Assembly (NCBI GenBank): GCA_950295325.1
Contig: OX485808.1
Span: 19,302,527 to 19,366,526, forward strand
Length of the DNA: 64,000 bases
Direction: 5' to 3'
DNA from: Polytrichum commune
Lineage: Eukaryota > Streptophyta > Polytrichopsida > Polytrichales > Polytrichaceae
Notes under the pieces: model-generated
Database searches by the model: none
Told to the model about the DNA's origin: nothing
The model's input: the letters and a program-made list of their open reading frames with translations, nothing else
Part shown: positions 30,493 through 43,100 of the stretch, one piece after another
Position numbering within the stretch: position 1 is the first letter of the stretch
Layout of the letters: every line of letters starts with the position of its first letter
Position numbers and translations under genes: made by a program

Positions 30493-31117
30493 TTAGCCGA
30501 TTCGCCTCGACGAACGAAGATCCAATTTGACAAGTGTCTTTTGACACTACTAGGTCTAAATGGGATGAAGTCTTTTAGATACGAAGAATCAACAGTGGCT
30601 AATAGAATCCAATATGAAGATGGACATAACAAGACAAAATACCACAGAAATGTTAAATTCGACCGCATGATGTAACCTTAATTAAGGGACGTCGAAGCTT
30701 ATTTCAACATCACAATTTTTTAATTTTGGAGTTATTCCTTGGTCTCGGGCCTTCATAGGACCAACCCCCTCTAAGCATAGTTGTTTTCTTCTCCAACCCA
30801 AGCGTTTCCGACTTCAATCAATTTTTGATCGAAGGACCCGTTGTTAGTATTTAGTAGTTTGAGTGTATGTACTCCTTGAAAAGAAGTAGGTTATTCTTAA
30901 TATTCAAATAAAGTATTTTCTTATAGTTTATTTAGTCTTTGCATATTTGAATTCAAGTATATATATATATTTTTTTTGTTAGTGGAGCAAAATTAGTTCA
31001 TATAGAATATCATATTAGTTAGTGATTTTGAACCAAAAAGAGATAGTGTACTTCAGAAGCTTGTCACGTCTTACCTTTAAGTCTGATTCTAATATATCTT
31101 ATACGTATATATAGATG

Positions 31118-31425
31118 TTGAAGTCTTTATTCTAGAAAAAATAATTTCATTGAAATCTAAAATTTTGTTAAGAAGTTATGAGCGTTTCTGTGAGACAACT
31201 TCTACTGTGCTACTGCTAATTTTGTAGCTTCACCTCGGCTAGCTGTAGAGTCAATTTTCTATCATTTTTATATGTCTAGACAAGTCTTGAAGTTATATTT
31301 CTATTCATATTAGTTTTATTGAAATATAAAATTGTGATTAAAAACTATAAGTTTTTCCGTGAGACAGTTCACATAAACTTCATTTCTTCATATTTTTCAA
31401 ATAGTTAGAAAATTTAAAATATTAT
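31118..31425. repeat. Diverged direct repeat of about 169 bp, two units
   Basis: TTGAAGT...TTCATTGAAAT..AAAATT...TATGAGCGTTTCTGTGAGAC at 31,118 onward recurs as TTGAAGT...TTTATTGAAAT..AAAATTGT...TAAGTTTTTCCGTGAGAC from 31,287. The style resembles the 144-bp and 156-bp arrays. Confidence 0.6.
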
Positions 31426-33714
31426 ATTAGTATTTGGTCCCCTTTGTGTTAAATTTTAGTAGTTGAACTACATTAGAAGGGTCTAGGTTGCTGATTCTAT
31501 GGTAATTAAGCTTAGATTTGGCTAATTGGATACTTAGAAGGCTACCTACAACCTTCTCATTCAAACCTTAGAAAATGTTATTTGTTAACTAAGGGTGAGC
31601 ACGATTCAACCCTTTGGCTTGGAAACCAAAGGGGTGCCTACTTTACCTCACAAGTACGGTGGTTACTAACCGAACCTTTCTTCTTCAGGATTATAGACAA
31701 GAGGATCGACCATAGTCATTCAGTTATTTTTTAGACTCAAGAGAGCAGAGCTAGTTGAATATACACCCTCTTGGAAAGAGAGTGGTTAGTTTCCTCTTTA
31801 AAGTGTTTTAGTTAAGAAAGAGATTTACAATTTGCTTAGAAAAGTAAAGCCTTCTCAGTTTCAAGAATCCATTGTATGTCGAGCGGGAAGGAGTGTATGT
31901 GTGTACTGCCTATCTTTCTGTTTGTAATTTAAATAAAGATAACATTTTTTATCGAATAAGAAAAAGTTGTGTGTGTGCTTTGGATGAGTTATACAAGTTG
32001 AATACATTATGTACGAGTCATCTTCGTTTCACTAATATAAAAATACAATAATGTTCCTAAATATGATATGTCCACTGATAATGATTGAGAGATAATAGAT
32101 TATTGAAAATGAATATTGTGAGTAGGGATTATCTATTTTAGTACTATAGATATCCAATTCCACAGCTAGAATATATATGTCTAAGAAGGATGATCATATC
32201 TGTGTTGTTTTCTACCTCTGTATTATATCGAGGTCAAGTAAGAAGGAGAAGCAAGAATCATTAATTATTAAACCAATTGAGACTCCTAACTCATCCAAGC
32301 GAGGATACATGTGGCATTTTTGGGCCACCCCTTCTGAGGGAGCCTAAAAATGTCACACAAACCCTTCGGTGAAGGTGGCTTGCACTTGTAGGTGCCCAAG
32401 CTAAACCCGGATGATAGATGTATAACGTCAGTACTTAGATTTCTGGAGGAGAATTAAATATGCGTTGTAGTACCTCCGGAGGTTGAAAATTGGTTTTTTA
32501 CTATTGTGGCTCTAAATTCCACTAATCAATTTCATATCTAGTCCTAACTTAAACATACAACCTATGCTAAGCACAGACGCACCAGCCTTGGAACCAAGAT
32601 AATCCTTACTTGTGAATTGCGATGTCTCTGATACATACCAACCGGGTGTGACTCATACCATCCCTAGCTCAATGAACGGAATAACGACGATTTGATGGAT
32701 CATCTAATTCTTTCTTATTTCTTAACTTAGTTATATTTAATTTTCTAAGCGGGGGAGTTGGCCTAAGTCCCACCATTTACACAAATTCTTTCTTATTTAG
32801 TTAATTTCGTTTACACATCCTACCTTACTACATTCATATATTAGGCATCATCCCTTACCTGGTTGGTGCACCCCTTAGTTCGGAACCTTCTAAGGCCTTG
32901 TGCAGGTCCTTTGAAGGTCGAGTGATATCTTAAACCCTTCGGACATCAACGGTCCGAAGGGTGGTGTCACTCTACCGAGTTAAGTTTACGATTCGGGTCT
33001 CTTGCCAACAAGGATTTACGATTTATTTTGCATATTTTTAATTGTTAAGTGTGTTTACACTGGATAGACCACGAAATGCAACTTAATGGAACTAGAGTGA
33101 CGGACAACCTGTAGGTTCAACCTATTATACAATCTTCATAAATTGGGGCCATTATCCCAATCTACATGGCCAACAACATAATAGTGGATTCACGGATCAT
33201 TAATTACATTTTTCCACCAACAACATTCAGAGTGGTCGTGTCAGTGATTAATCCGACTTACCACATACGGAGCTTGCTAATAAATAAAGCTACTACCACA
33301 AAATATACTAAGGGGCCCGAGAACAATGGAGTTGGGTACCTCCTTGGCGGTCAAGTGACCTTACGAGATAAGCGAGTGGGTTTAGGAATGCATACATTGG
33401 CCGCGCTCCTTCCAACCCTAAATGGAAGGCTATGATTAGTTAGTTCACCTTAATTCTCCTCGGTTGATTGGGCTTGATGTAGGCCGAGTGGCTACTTCCT
33501 TCCTTGCTTCACTTCCCGAACGTTGATCTTGTCTTCTTCATTGTAGCTAAATTGATTATAAAGCTTATGTTAATTAACGACTAAAACATCATTTGTTTCT
33601 TTTGCATAACAACTTAGGCCTAAGTATAATATATTTACTTAGTGCACATAATTATCTTTCTAACGATCTAAAAATCACTTCAATCGGATAAGAAATGCAA
33701 AAGTTGTGAGGGTT

Positions 33715-34260
33715 GGAAGTGCGAGGTCGATTCAACCAATCCTTCCAATCCACCTATCCAACTTCCAACTTCAAAACTTCATAATAAATTCATTACTATT
33801 TAGATATGGGCTTTCTATACACCATTTGAAAACTATTAAGAATTGTTAATTAAAAAAAATATCATATTAACAAGTTAAGCCAAGATGAATCCAGAAGACT
33901 CCGTGTAATATAACAGTTAAACCATGATGTCTTAAACTACGTATCTCGCCTTTAAAAATTCATAACAAATTCATTTTTTATTCAAATCAAACACTTTAGT
34001 CAACCTTGGAAAGCTAAACAAAATATCTATTTAGAAAAAATACAATTTTTTAAAATTAAAAGGTTTATTAAGCTAGTAGGTCTAATCTAGCAGCCGCTAC
34101 CCAAATAAACACCATGTTTTTCTATTCCATCTTTGAAAATTCATAAATAATTATAACCTTAACCAAATCACAAATAGAAAATGGCTACAGATATCTATAA
34201 AAATCTCTTTAAGAGAAAAATGATAATTATTTTATTTTAGATCATGAACTAAGCGTTCAC
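33715..34260. repeat. Diverged tandem repeat of about 181 bp, three units
   Basis: AAACTTCATAATAAATTCAT (33,773), AAAATTCATAACAAATTCAT (33,955) and AAAATTCATAAATAATTATA (34,135) recur with similar following sequence. Spacing is 180-182 bp. Units are much diverged. Confidence 0.6.
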
Positions 34261-36361
34261 GCCATCAGCGGCTGAGGTCTACAATGCCTTTACTTGCAAT
34301 TATACAATCTAACCTACCTCTACAAAAGAAATGAAGAATTTTTTTGTATGTTAACAAATTCATATTCTAACTAGAAGATATAGTAGAAGAATTTCTCTAA
34401 CTTGGCTATTAGGCCATTGAGAATGCAAGATAGAAGTTTTTTTTCTAACTACATAGAAGCAAGGCTTCGTCCAAGCATTTAAAAGAAGAGAGATAATACA
34501 AAGTGAAAGAAGGGGTTTTTAAAACCCTCTCAAAAAAAGGTTGGACCCCTCCGCCATCAGCTTCATTTTTTTGAATCATTTTCCAAAATTTAGGCTTGGG
34601 GATTTTTCCGGTTGAGGTTGCCACCTTCTCGCGGAGGTGGCTCTGAAGGTAGACCTTAAAAATATTTCTAAATTTTCGCCATCATGTTGGTAAGGGGGCA
34701 AGTGGACAAGTAGCCCCATTGTTTTTTTTCTCCAATTGTCTTGTGTAGCCTATATTAACTAATAAACTAATATTTTCTTAGCTAGCATCTACTAACTTAA
34801 ATCTTAGCTAATTGTTTTTACTAGCTAGCATGTTTTTTTTACTTCGCTATTTTTTAGCACTACTTAGTTTTCATTTTAGCCAACCTTACCTTTCACTAGA
34901 TTTTTGTTTCTTCCGGTTGAAGGCCCAAAGTCCTCGGTAATTCACCTTCCTTCTTCTAAGCTAAATGCTAAATTAACTAATTTTTCCTAAATTCCTTATC
35001 AATTCAACATTTTAATGCTAGCATTCTAATTAAAAAGGTTCCCGCGGAGTGATGGCCCACTCTAAGGGTTCGCAGTTTGTCGCGATAACTATCTAGCAGA
35101 AGGGTAGAAGAAGAAAAAAATACAATATAGTCGCATAGAGAGGCAAACTAGTGTCTGGGAGTATGGCGCGTTTATCCCATATTGTTTGGGCGAATAGTGA
35201 AGGGCATGCATATAAAGTAAGCCCTCCCTTCTCTTTCAAGTTACTAGACTATGGCTTGACACTTGAGACTATGGTTGGATACTAAAACTATTTCCCCACC
35301 CTGTGAGACTTGACACTTGGTACTTTGTGACCGACACTTAAACTATGGTTGTTACATACTGGACTATGGACTCTGAGATTAGACTGCGGCCAATTGGTTT
35401 AGACTCGTTCGCTTAGTTACTGTCCAGTCGATTAGTCTTGGTTACTGGTTACTAGACTTTTGTTAACTTCATTTTGGTAAATTTCTTAAGTGAATAACTT
35501 AACTACATTATGAACTTCATCTTGTCTAAAGGAGAATAGTAATAAAAATGTTCATTTTATAACTATGAAATTAATAAAGAACCAAGGGAATTAATTTAGT
35601 CAACTATACTAATTTGTGGTATGGCCTATTGCCCTGAGCTACTCACATGTCCCTGGAATGTTTTGCACAGGTGTGGTTGACAAAACCATCTCCACATTAA
35701 ATATGAATTAAGTAATAAACTCAACAACCCACAGGGTTGAACCATTGCATTTCGTGATACACTAAATTGGTAACTAAAGGAGAAGAACTTATAGATGAAA
35801 ATTAAGGTGCCCTTGACCTTGGTTTTAGATGACTATGGCATATTCAAAGACTATTGTTGGGTTGTGACTCCTTGCTTTGTAATTTTAACTTAAAAGGAAT
35901 AATATGCCTGGGTGTTGGTTGTAAGGAAGAGACTGAACAATTACATGTACGGCATTGAGTGACCTTAACATCTTTATCCTTAAATTAATGAAACATGAAA
36001 CTCACCTAAGAACCAACTTTTCATAGGAATGTCTCATTAATTTTATTTTATAATCATTGTGATTTGTCAATCAACCTAATTGTGACAATCTATTGTTCAC
36101 TCATTTAGTCTTCCCTGTGTGGTTTTCTTAATTGGAACCCAATACCAAAAGTTAACTACAAGTCCCAAGTTCCAAGTCCCACTCATGTTAGCAAGTCCTA
36201 ACATGGAGACAAAGTCCCAACTTGTGAGCTTCAAATAATCACTAAAATATAGTGAATTATCATTAAAATAAAATCTTAATTATTTAATGCAAATATATTC
36301 GTGGGACTTGGTTTGAGAGTTGAGTCTAGCTTTTTGCTCAACCCAATTCACAATAGAAGCC

Positions 36362-36500
36362 CCTGTTGTCACTAAGGGCCCCTCAAAATGGGGCCTCCCC
36401 CGATTTTGCCTGCCCGCCCGCCCGAGTGAGGTGCCCGCTCCTCCCTGCCCGCCTTGCTCTGCCCGGGAGGTGGCTCCCCCGCTCACGAGCGGCGAGCGAA
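36362..36500. other. GC-rich island
   Basis: A sharply GC-rich block (CCCGCCCGCCCGAGTGAGGT and similar) in AT-rich DNA. Its edge CCCCTCAAAATGGGGC has a weak inverted counterpart near 48,555 (CTTTTGAGGAGCCCC), so both islands may be ends of one mobile family. The open frames across it look like composition effects. Confidence 0.4.
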
Positions 36501-37149
36501 TTCAAACATATTCTTGGTTGGCTATGGCAGGGAGAATACTCGAAGTGAGAAGGTGGCATTTTTGGTGGCGTTGGATGGAGGGAATTTGGGAATTTTGCTT
36601 TCGATATGAATCTTGATGAGAATTTCGTGCATTCGACATGGTATGCTATGTCAGTGATTAGAAACACAAGCTCGTTAATCTTTGTGTCTATGCTGATTGG
36701 AAATAAGCACCTTGGGGGAAGGGGAGGGGGAGGTGGGTGAGTTCTGGACTTATAGAGAGAGTGTGATCGAGTGACCTAAATTTGCGAATTCAAGTGTTTC
36801 GGAGGTGCATGTGCATGCTCATTTTTTGGCAAGGTGAATCATTCTTCACCATCATCATCTTATTCTTCTTCTTTGGTGGTGCACTATGGTAACGACTCTT
36901 GCAGCATGCACCCTTTTTCCTCCACCGCCTCCTTTCTCCTCTTTTTCCTGTCTCTTTCCATACTCTCGGGTGCAATCACCACATTTATTTGATTGCCTCC
37001 AGAATGTGGTTCTTGGATCAGCGACAGCAAGGATGAGTGTTTTGGCGCTCGTTATCGCAGTTGAAATATCATTGTATTACCTATTGTGTGAGTGCAGGGG
37101 CATTGCATTGGTATCTATCTGTGGTAGCACCCCCACAGGGCTCATCGTC

Positions 37150-38386
37150 TTTAGTACATGATGGTTTGAAGCTGCGACAAACATTATTAGAAGCACCAGC
37201 TCATTCGGTACATGTACATGGGGCAACTCGCGGAGCCAGTAGATGTGGAAGGCACTGTAACACTCCTCTACTTGGCAGACCGATTCGCTATTTCATCATG
37301 CATGGAACCACTGGCAAATGTGTTGAAGATGTTTCCGAGCACGCTGAACGATTGCTTGCTTATTCTTGGCTTGCCAAAGTCTCTGAAAGCCGAACGGGCT
37401 GTGCAACCTGTGGTTGAGCATTGCTGCAACTATCTTGTAGCAGAATTCCAGGCATGTTTCCTCTTGTTAACATTCTCCTCAGCAAAATTCATACATTCTT
37501 TCTGTGGATCTCTAAAAAATGTAACCCTTGTGGACCCGTTGCTTGAATCGTGAAGGTTCAGTAAAGTAGGCTCTGCACCCTCTTCTCCTATAATATTTAA
37601 CATACAATTAGTACGAGGCTGTAGTCATTATCTGATCATTTTTGGAGCTCAAAGGATTATCTTATTCGATATCAAAATTGAAGATTTCCTTTTTCTTCGT
37701 ACATGATCATATAGGTTCTTCTAATTATGTTGACTACTTCACCTAGAATAGTCAACAAATTTTGAGCTCAGAGTCTAATCTCTTGTAAGTACACGTCTTT
37801 TTGGTGTCCGTTTTTAGATTCAAACATGACCACACACCACTCATAGGTGTCTGATCAAGATAAGTGCCCGAATTGGGCATGCTTACCTTAGAGGTTAAAT
37901 TGTGTGTAGGGAATACCAAGCGGTGCAGAAGCTTAGAATCGCCCGAACTTCTCCCTTCCAAGCTTTGAGAATTATAGTGCAGAAGTGAAATTGAATGATG
38001 ACATGCTTGATGGTTTATCTTGTATACATGACCTCAATAATAACCGGCTGCTTAATTGCGTGTGGGATGTTCCTAGTGTTTAGGTTTTTGAAATGAGTTG
38101 GCAGTAGTTTTTGGATTTCAGTTACTACTGGTATGAGAATTTATTACTTAAATGTGTAAAAAAAAGGTAATATGTATACATGTGATGTGCTCTGAATTTC
38201 AATTCTCGTGTGGATCCTTTTGCATGATGGTTTCAGAACATTGCATCAAAGAAGGGGGACTTTCTGTCCCTTTCGATTGAGGGCGTGAAGGTTATCCTTG
38301 ACAGAGACGCTCTGATGGTTTCATATCAGGAGGAAAGCTGCATGAATTCTGAGAGATTGCAGATGAAATATAGTCCTGAAAATTAA
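37150..38386 (+). pseudogene. POB1-like BTB/POZ-BACK gene relic
   Basis: A plus-strand exon from about 37,197 reads LIRYMYMGQL, LLYLADRFAISSCMEPL, LLILGLPKSLKAERAVQP and LVAEFQ, the second half of a BTB domain and the start of BACK as in plant POB1-type proteins, which act as adaptors for CUL3 ubiquitin ligases. The upstream BTB half is only a trace in another frame near 37,100-37,195 (HDGLKLRQTLLEA), implying a frameshift. The next exon begins after CAG at 38,237 (NIASKKGDFLSLSIEGVKVI) and ends at TAA 38,384-38,386, far short of a full BACK domain. The intron would use a GC donor at 37,453. A truncated, frameshifted copy is the best reading. Confidence 0.65.
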
Positions 38387-39034
38387 GTAACGAAATTCAC
38401 AAAGTTTGCTACCCTTTCTGCAATTTTTTCCTGCTTCAAAAGCAATGCATTCCACTACAGATGTGCAGATGTTGCGTACATAACCACTTCTGTCATGCTC
38501 CATATTGATCAATAAGAACTCATAGGTATTATTGACCTGAGAGATATTTCTTTTCATGTTAGTGAGAGGAACTTTTTCTTGGGTTTCACAATCAGCATCT
38601 TGCTTCTTGAGGTTTGACATTTATGACTAAGGGGACCTTGTTTGTAAAGGGTACTTTTTGAGTGTATGATAATGGAAGAATATTGTGTGCGGTGTAATTC
38701 CTAGTTGAACAGCTTGATAATGTTCACCTGAGATGAAATTTATGCAGAGCTTAAAGAGGTTATTCTTGGATGTATATCTACTAAGAATATCTTGCTGGTG
38801 CAGGTGGCACATGATGGTCAAGAGGTTTTTTTCCTGCTTCAAAGTCCTAGAGCATATGCCTACAATAATGAGTAGGTACAAACTGCTCTTTATACTTCGA
38901 TTGTGACACTAGTTTTTCCTGTGGATGCTTCAGAAAAAAGATTGTAGTTGATTACGCCCTTGAAACCACATTGTATTTATATAGCACATCTAATTTAAGG
39001 ATCATTCATGGGCATTGTTGTACATGTGGTGCAG

Positions 39035-39142
39035 GTGGCCAAGCGGATGAAATTGAAAAAATTGTATGTGCATGTTGAAGCAAATAATCGGAATGCCTTG
39101 GCCTTATATGACAGTCTAGGATATGCATTGGAAGAGGAGTAG
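39035..39142 (+). pseudogene. Terminal exon of a GNAT-type N-acetyltransferase
   Basis: After an acceptor CAG (39,032-39,034) the frame reads VAKRMKLKKLYVHVEANNRN, then ALALYDSLGYALEEE and TAG at 39,140-39,142. L.VH..A.N..AL.LY..LGY is the C-terminal signature of GNAT acetyltransferases, which move acetyl from acetyl-CoA to amines. No earlier GNAT exon with the acetyl-CoA loop was recognised upstream, so this looks like an isolated exon or the end of a decayed gene. Confidence 0.6.
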
Positions 39143-40108
39143 CCTCTAGAGGCAGAGAGTGTACTTCAAAGGCTTTGGAGGAGGTTGCTTAGCTTCTGGG
39201 ATTCATAAGAAATCTCTCGCCTATGATTATGTATCAAATGGTCAGCTTCAAAAGGTGTGCAGTAACTGTTCTCTACATTAAAGATTAGACATGAGGAGGT
39301 TGTTGCTCCTATACAAAAAGGGTGTAGTACATGTGTGGATAGTGTTGGTTTTTAGCGCAAAGAATCAGGTTATTAGAGATTAGAAATACGAGTTTGGAGA
39401 TAAATACTTCAATTTGTTATTTCATTATGTCTATGTTGTCAAAGACATCCATGATTTGATCTTCACGGGTGTGACATTTCAAGCATATGACTCAATAATT
39501 AAAAAACAAAATGATTATTTATAGACGAAGGATAAGACATATAGATCACACCATTGACTGTAAATCATAACATTATCCATTATGTGAAGCAATCAAAGTT
39601 TATCGCATCTTGGTTTTCATGGTTCATATGTAAATCAAATGGTAAAAATGAGTGTGTGGTTTAGGGTGTGCAAGTTACCGACCAAATCAATGTTCAATTT
39701 CGTAACACATTCTAAACCTTTGATGTTTATTCAATGAATGATTGAGTTATTCAAGAAGTTCAATCTAGAAAAATTTAAAATTTAAAATTAGAGCTTTGAA
39801 GTGAAGATATGAATGTCAATTTTAGGGTGAACATATGAGACTTTGAGAGTTCAAAGCTTTGAAGCTATATGCATATTGTTCTTGTAACTTTTGACGATTT
39901 TTTTTTTTTACATGAATGGTTTGGTGGGTGTGCAAGCTAGCAACCATTACCAATATTTATGGTTCATATGTAAAGAACACTAAGCATGAACTTGTGCAAT
40001 TCATGAAATATTTGAATTTGTAAGATTGAAAGAAATTTAACATTTCTTTTTGTGGATGTGTGTAGGTTGTCTTCTAACATGTGTTTGTGAACACATTAAA
40101 TTTGCTTC

Positions 40109-43100
40109 AATGGAAGAAGAAACTGAAGATTTACATGATGACTACATTTATCCATCAGATTTTGAGGAAGAGCTTGATTATGTTGTGCAAGTGGAGAACA
40201 TTGTTGGAGGTTCTTTCGAGAATTACAGGGAGACGTATTTCCACTTATCGGATTACGACTCTGAATTTGAAGGCCATGAAGAAATTCATCAAGGATTGCA
40301 TGAAAGTGATATAGACCATGCAAGTTCTTCATGTGCCGACTTTGACATTTCTAAACATGAGTTTTTTTTTTTTTTTGAGCATATTTTCATAGATATTTTT
40401 CCAAAGAATGTGCATTTTACATTTGGGAGTATGAAGCTCATGATTGATTGTTTGCAAACACAATCAACTTCTACATTTGAGCAAATTCGTCAATCGGATG
40501 CTAGTTTTCGACCCCTTCAAAAAAATCATGGACGTTATATAGACGTCAATGATGTTTTTCATACCGTAGAGAGATGGAAAAAACTTCAAGAGAGTGAAAT
40601 TGATTAATATCAATGATGAAGTAATTTTATCACCTATGAGACAAGATTCACTAGGACGGCAAATTCCTCCCATTGAGTTGTGGCCTTTCATAGTTCAAGA
40701 GTGTCATGTAAATGTTAATGGCAAACATTTATCATTAACTCTCACACTCAATGCGATTCGAAAAAAGTGGACAATGAATATTAGAGTGGGAGGAATTCAT
40801 AGTTCATATGTTGAAAATTGTCTTTGTTCTTGTGCAACTTGTGAGAATGTCAGGTTATGGGATGAGGTTCGTACTATTCCCCATCACCTTTTAGATGTCA
40901 CACTTCACCAAATATACAAAAAATATATGGTCTTACGTAAATTGCGACGAAATTATAAATGTAAAGATCAAATTGTGAAGTACTATCATTGTCATCGGCG
41001 TGGGAACAAAAAATGTTCTCATAGAAAGACATCTTTTATTAGACCTTCTCAAGAAAAAAATGCAAATCAAGATAGGAAATTCACGTCGTGTAGTTGTTAT
41101 TTTCAATTAAAAACGGTGGAAACCATGAGACATCATAATTGTGATCGTGACCTACAATTAGGACATGTTACATTTTTTGTGCATACGGAACACACATGAC
41201 ATGTTCCGGGTTTTGGAAGTCGATATCCTATTTTTACCAGTGCATCCAATGGTTATGGCTATGGCGAAGGAAAATTTAAAGATGATGATTTCTACATCGA
41301 CGGTGGCGTTTGCTTCCAACCGAAAGGCAAACAATATTAAAGCTATTGTGACGGAGTTGGAGAGAGTTACATATCGATTTTTCGTCATTGCAAAACAAGT
41401 GGCGCAATTGAGGTTTTCTATGAGATTGAATGGTAAGTTATATTTTTCTTAATGTATGTATCATTTAAAAAAGAATTGAAATTTTCATTACATATTTTAA
41501 AATATCGTCATCATTGTGATATGTAGATGCTTTGCGAAAGGACGTGGGATGCCGCTCAACTAGAATGTCGGATGTTACAAGATCAAGGAAAGGTCATATT
41601 TTATCCATCATACTTACCAAAAGATAAAGACCCAAGAAAACGTGATTTTGTTGTAATAATTCAAGATGAATGGATGCAAAATGTTGGGAGGAGATTTTCA
41701 AATGGAAATTCATGGGCTCTTGATTCTACTTTTTATACAAATCAATATGGTATTCCTTTGTATGCCGCAATTTTCCCAAACCAAGATGGAAAAGGAGTTC
41801 CGATATTTTATATGTTATGCAGAAGAGATGTGAAACGAAAATAAGAACAAAGTCATGAAGGTATCGCGTTGAAAGTAGCTCTTACTATTGTATTTGCATC
41901 CATTGGAGATGTGAGATCTTCTGTAATTCTTATCGATAAGCATAAGACGTCTCTAAATGCTATCAATGAAGTTGTTGGCAAGGATATTCATTGTTGGCAT
42001 GTAGAGAATGGAGAACAAATATAAATTGGTGGAAATGTGTTACTATGTCATTTTCATATTATGAAGGCTTGAAGTGAGAATCTTCTTTCTCGTGTTTATG
42101 CTATTGATAAAGACAATGTTTGGAGAGCATTGCATTTTTAATGCATTGTTCACAAGAACAACAATTTGACAACAATCTTGTAGACTCACAACATTACTAA
42201 GAGGAGAAGACAACAAAATTGAAGGAAGTGAGTGCCTAACGGCACTCAATCAATAAGGACTCAAACTAGCCAAAAGAATTCACAAAGAAGAATGCCGAAG
42301 AACACCGAAGAGAGCTCTCCGAAGCCCGACCACGGTTATAGGGTTCCTTTCCACAGAGATACAAGGAAGTCGCGCGGTTATAGGGCCCCTTACCCCACGG
42401 CAATGGGTCGCCAGCGGCTTAGTGTAGGAAAACTTAGAATTTAAAGGTAGGGACTATTATGTGAGTATGAAAGGGCTTATATGAGGAGTATATAGGGGTA
42501 TATAGGGATATTATGAAGTATGTAGGACTTGAATTACATTCTATTTAGTTTAAGTATATGAGATTTTGTCAAAGACAATTATGAAAGAAGAATACTAAGC
42601 AATTACAAGAAATATAAAGACATATAGGAATATGGTACATTCTACTAGTATGATCATTGGAATTTAAATCAATCAATATAAAGATTTGATTGATTCTCAA
42701 AAAGGAATTGGAATGTAGCCATGACAAGGATATAGTGGAATCTTAGAAATACGAACATTACAGAGAAAAAACGGTTATAACCGTTTAGGATAGATAGCAT
42801 CTACATATATTGAAGATAGTTAGTTATCTAGGAAAGTGGAGATAACAATCACTCTTATTATGGATTTTGAGATAGATAGAAAATACTATATAAGCGGAAC
42901 GATTTAGGGAGATCACACCTCATTTTCTACACAACGAAGTTATCACAAATTTGAGTGTCAAAAACACTTGAATTTCTTTGTATCTCTCCTCTCGGAGCTC
43001 TTTTACAATACAATATATTTTCCACAAATGCGTGTGACCTTTCTCTCTCTCTTTCTCAAGTCGAACTAACGAGTTGTCAATTGGTACTTGTGACTCAAGA

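Larger units (their letters stand above)
30496..36270. other. AT-rich stretch without recognised genes
   Basis: Apart from the two old tandem repeats listed separately, I see no coding or RNA gene. A small inverted motif TGGCATTTTTGGGCCACC / AGCCTAAAAATGTCAC lies at 32,310-32,358. Frames at 30,255-30,668 and 33,166-33,435 have no recognisable domain. Confidence 0.4.

Noticed and set aside
36320-36616. Proline/arginine-rich gene in the GC-rich island
   Set aside because: Open frames occur on both strands and follow base composition; no domain, splice or start context.
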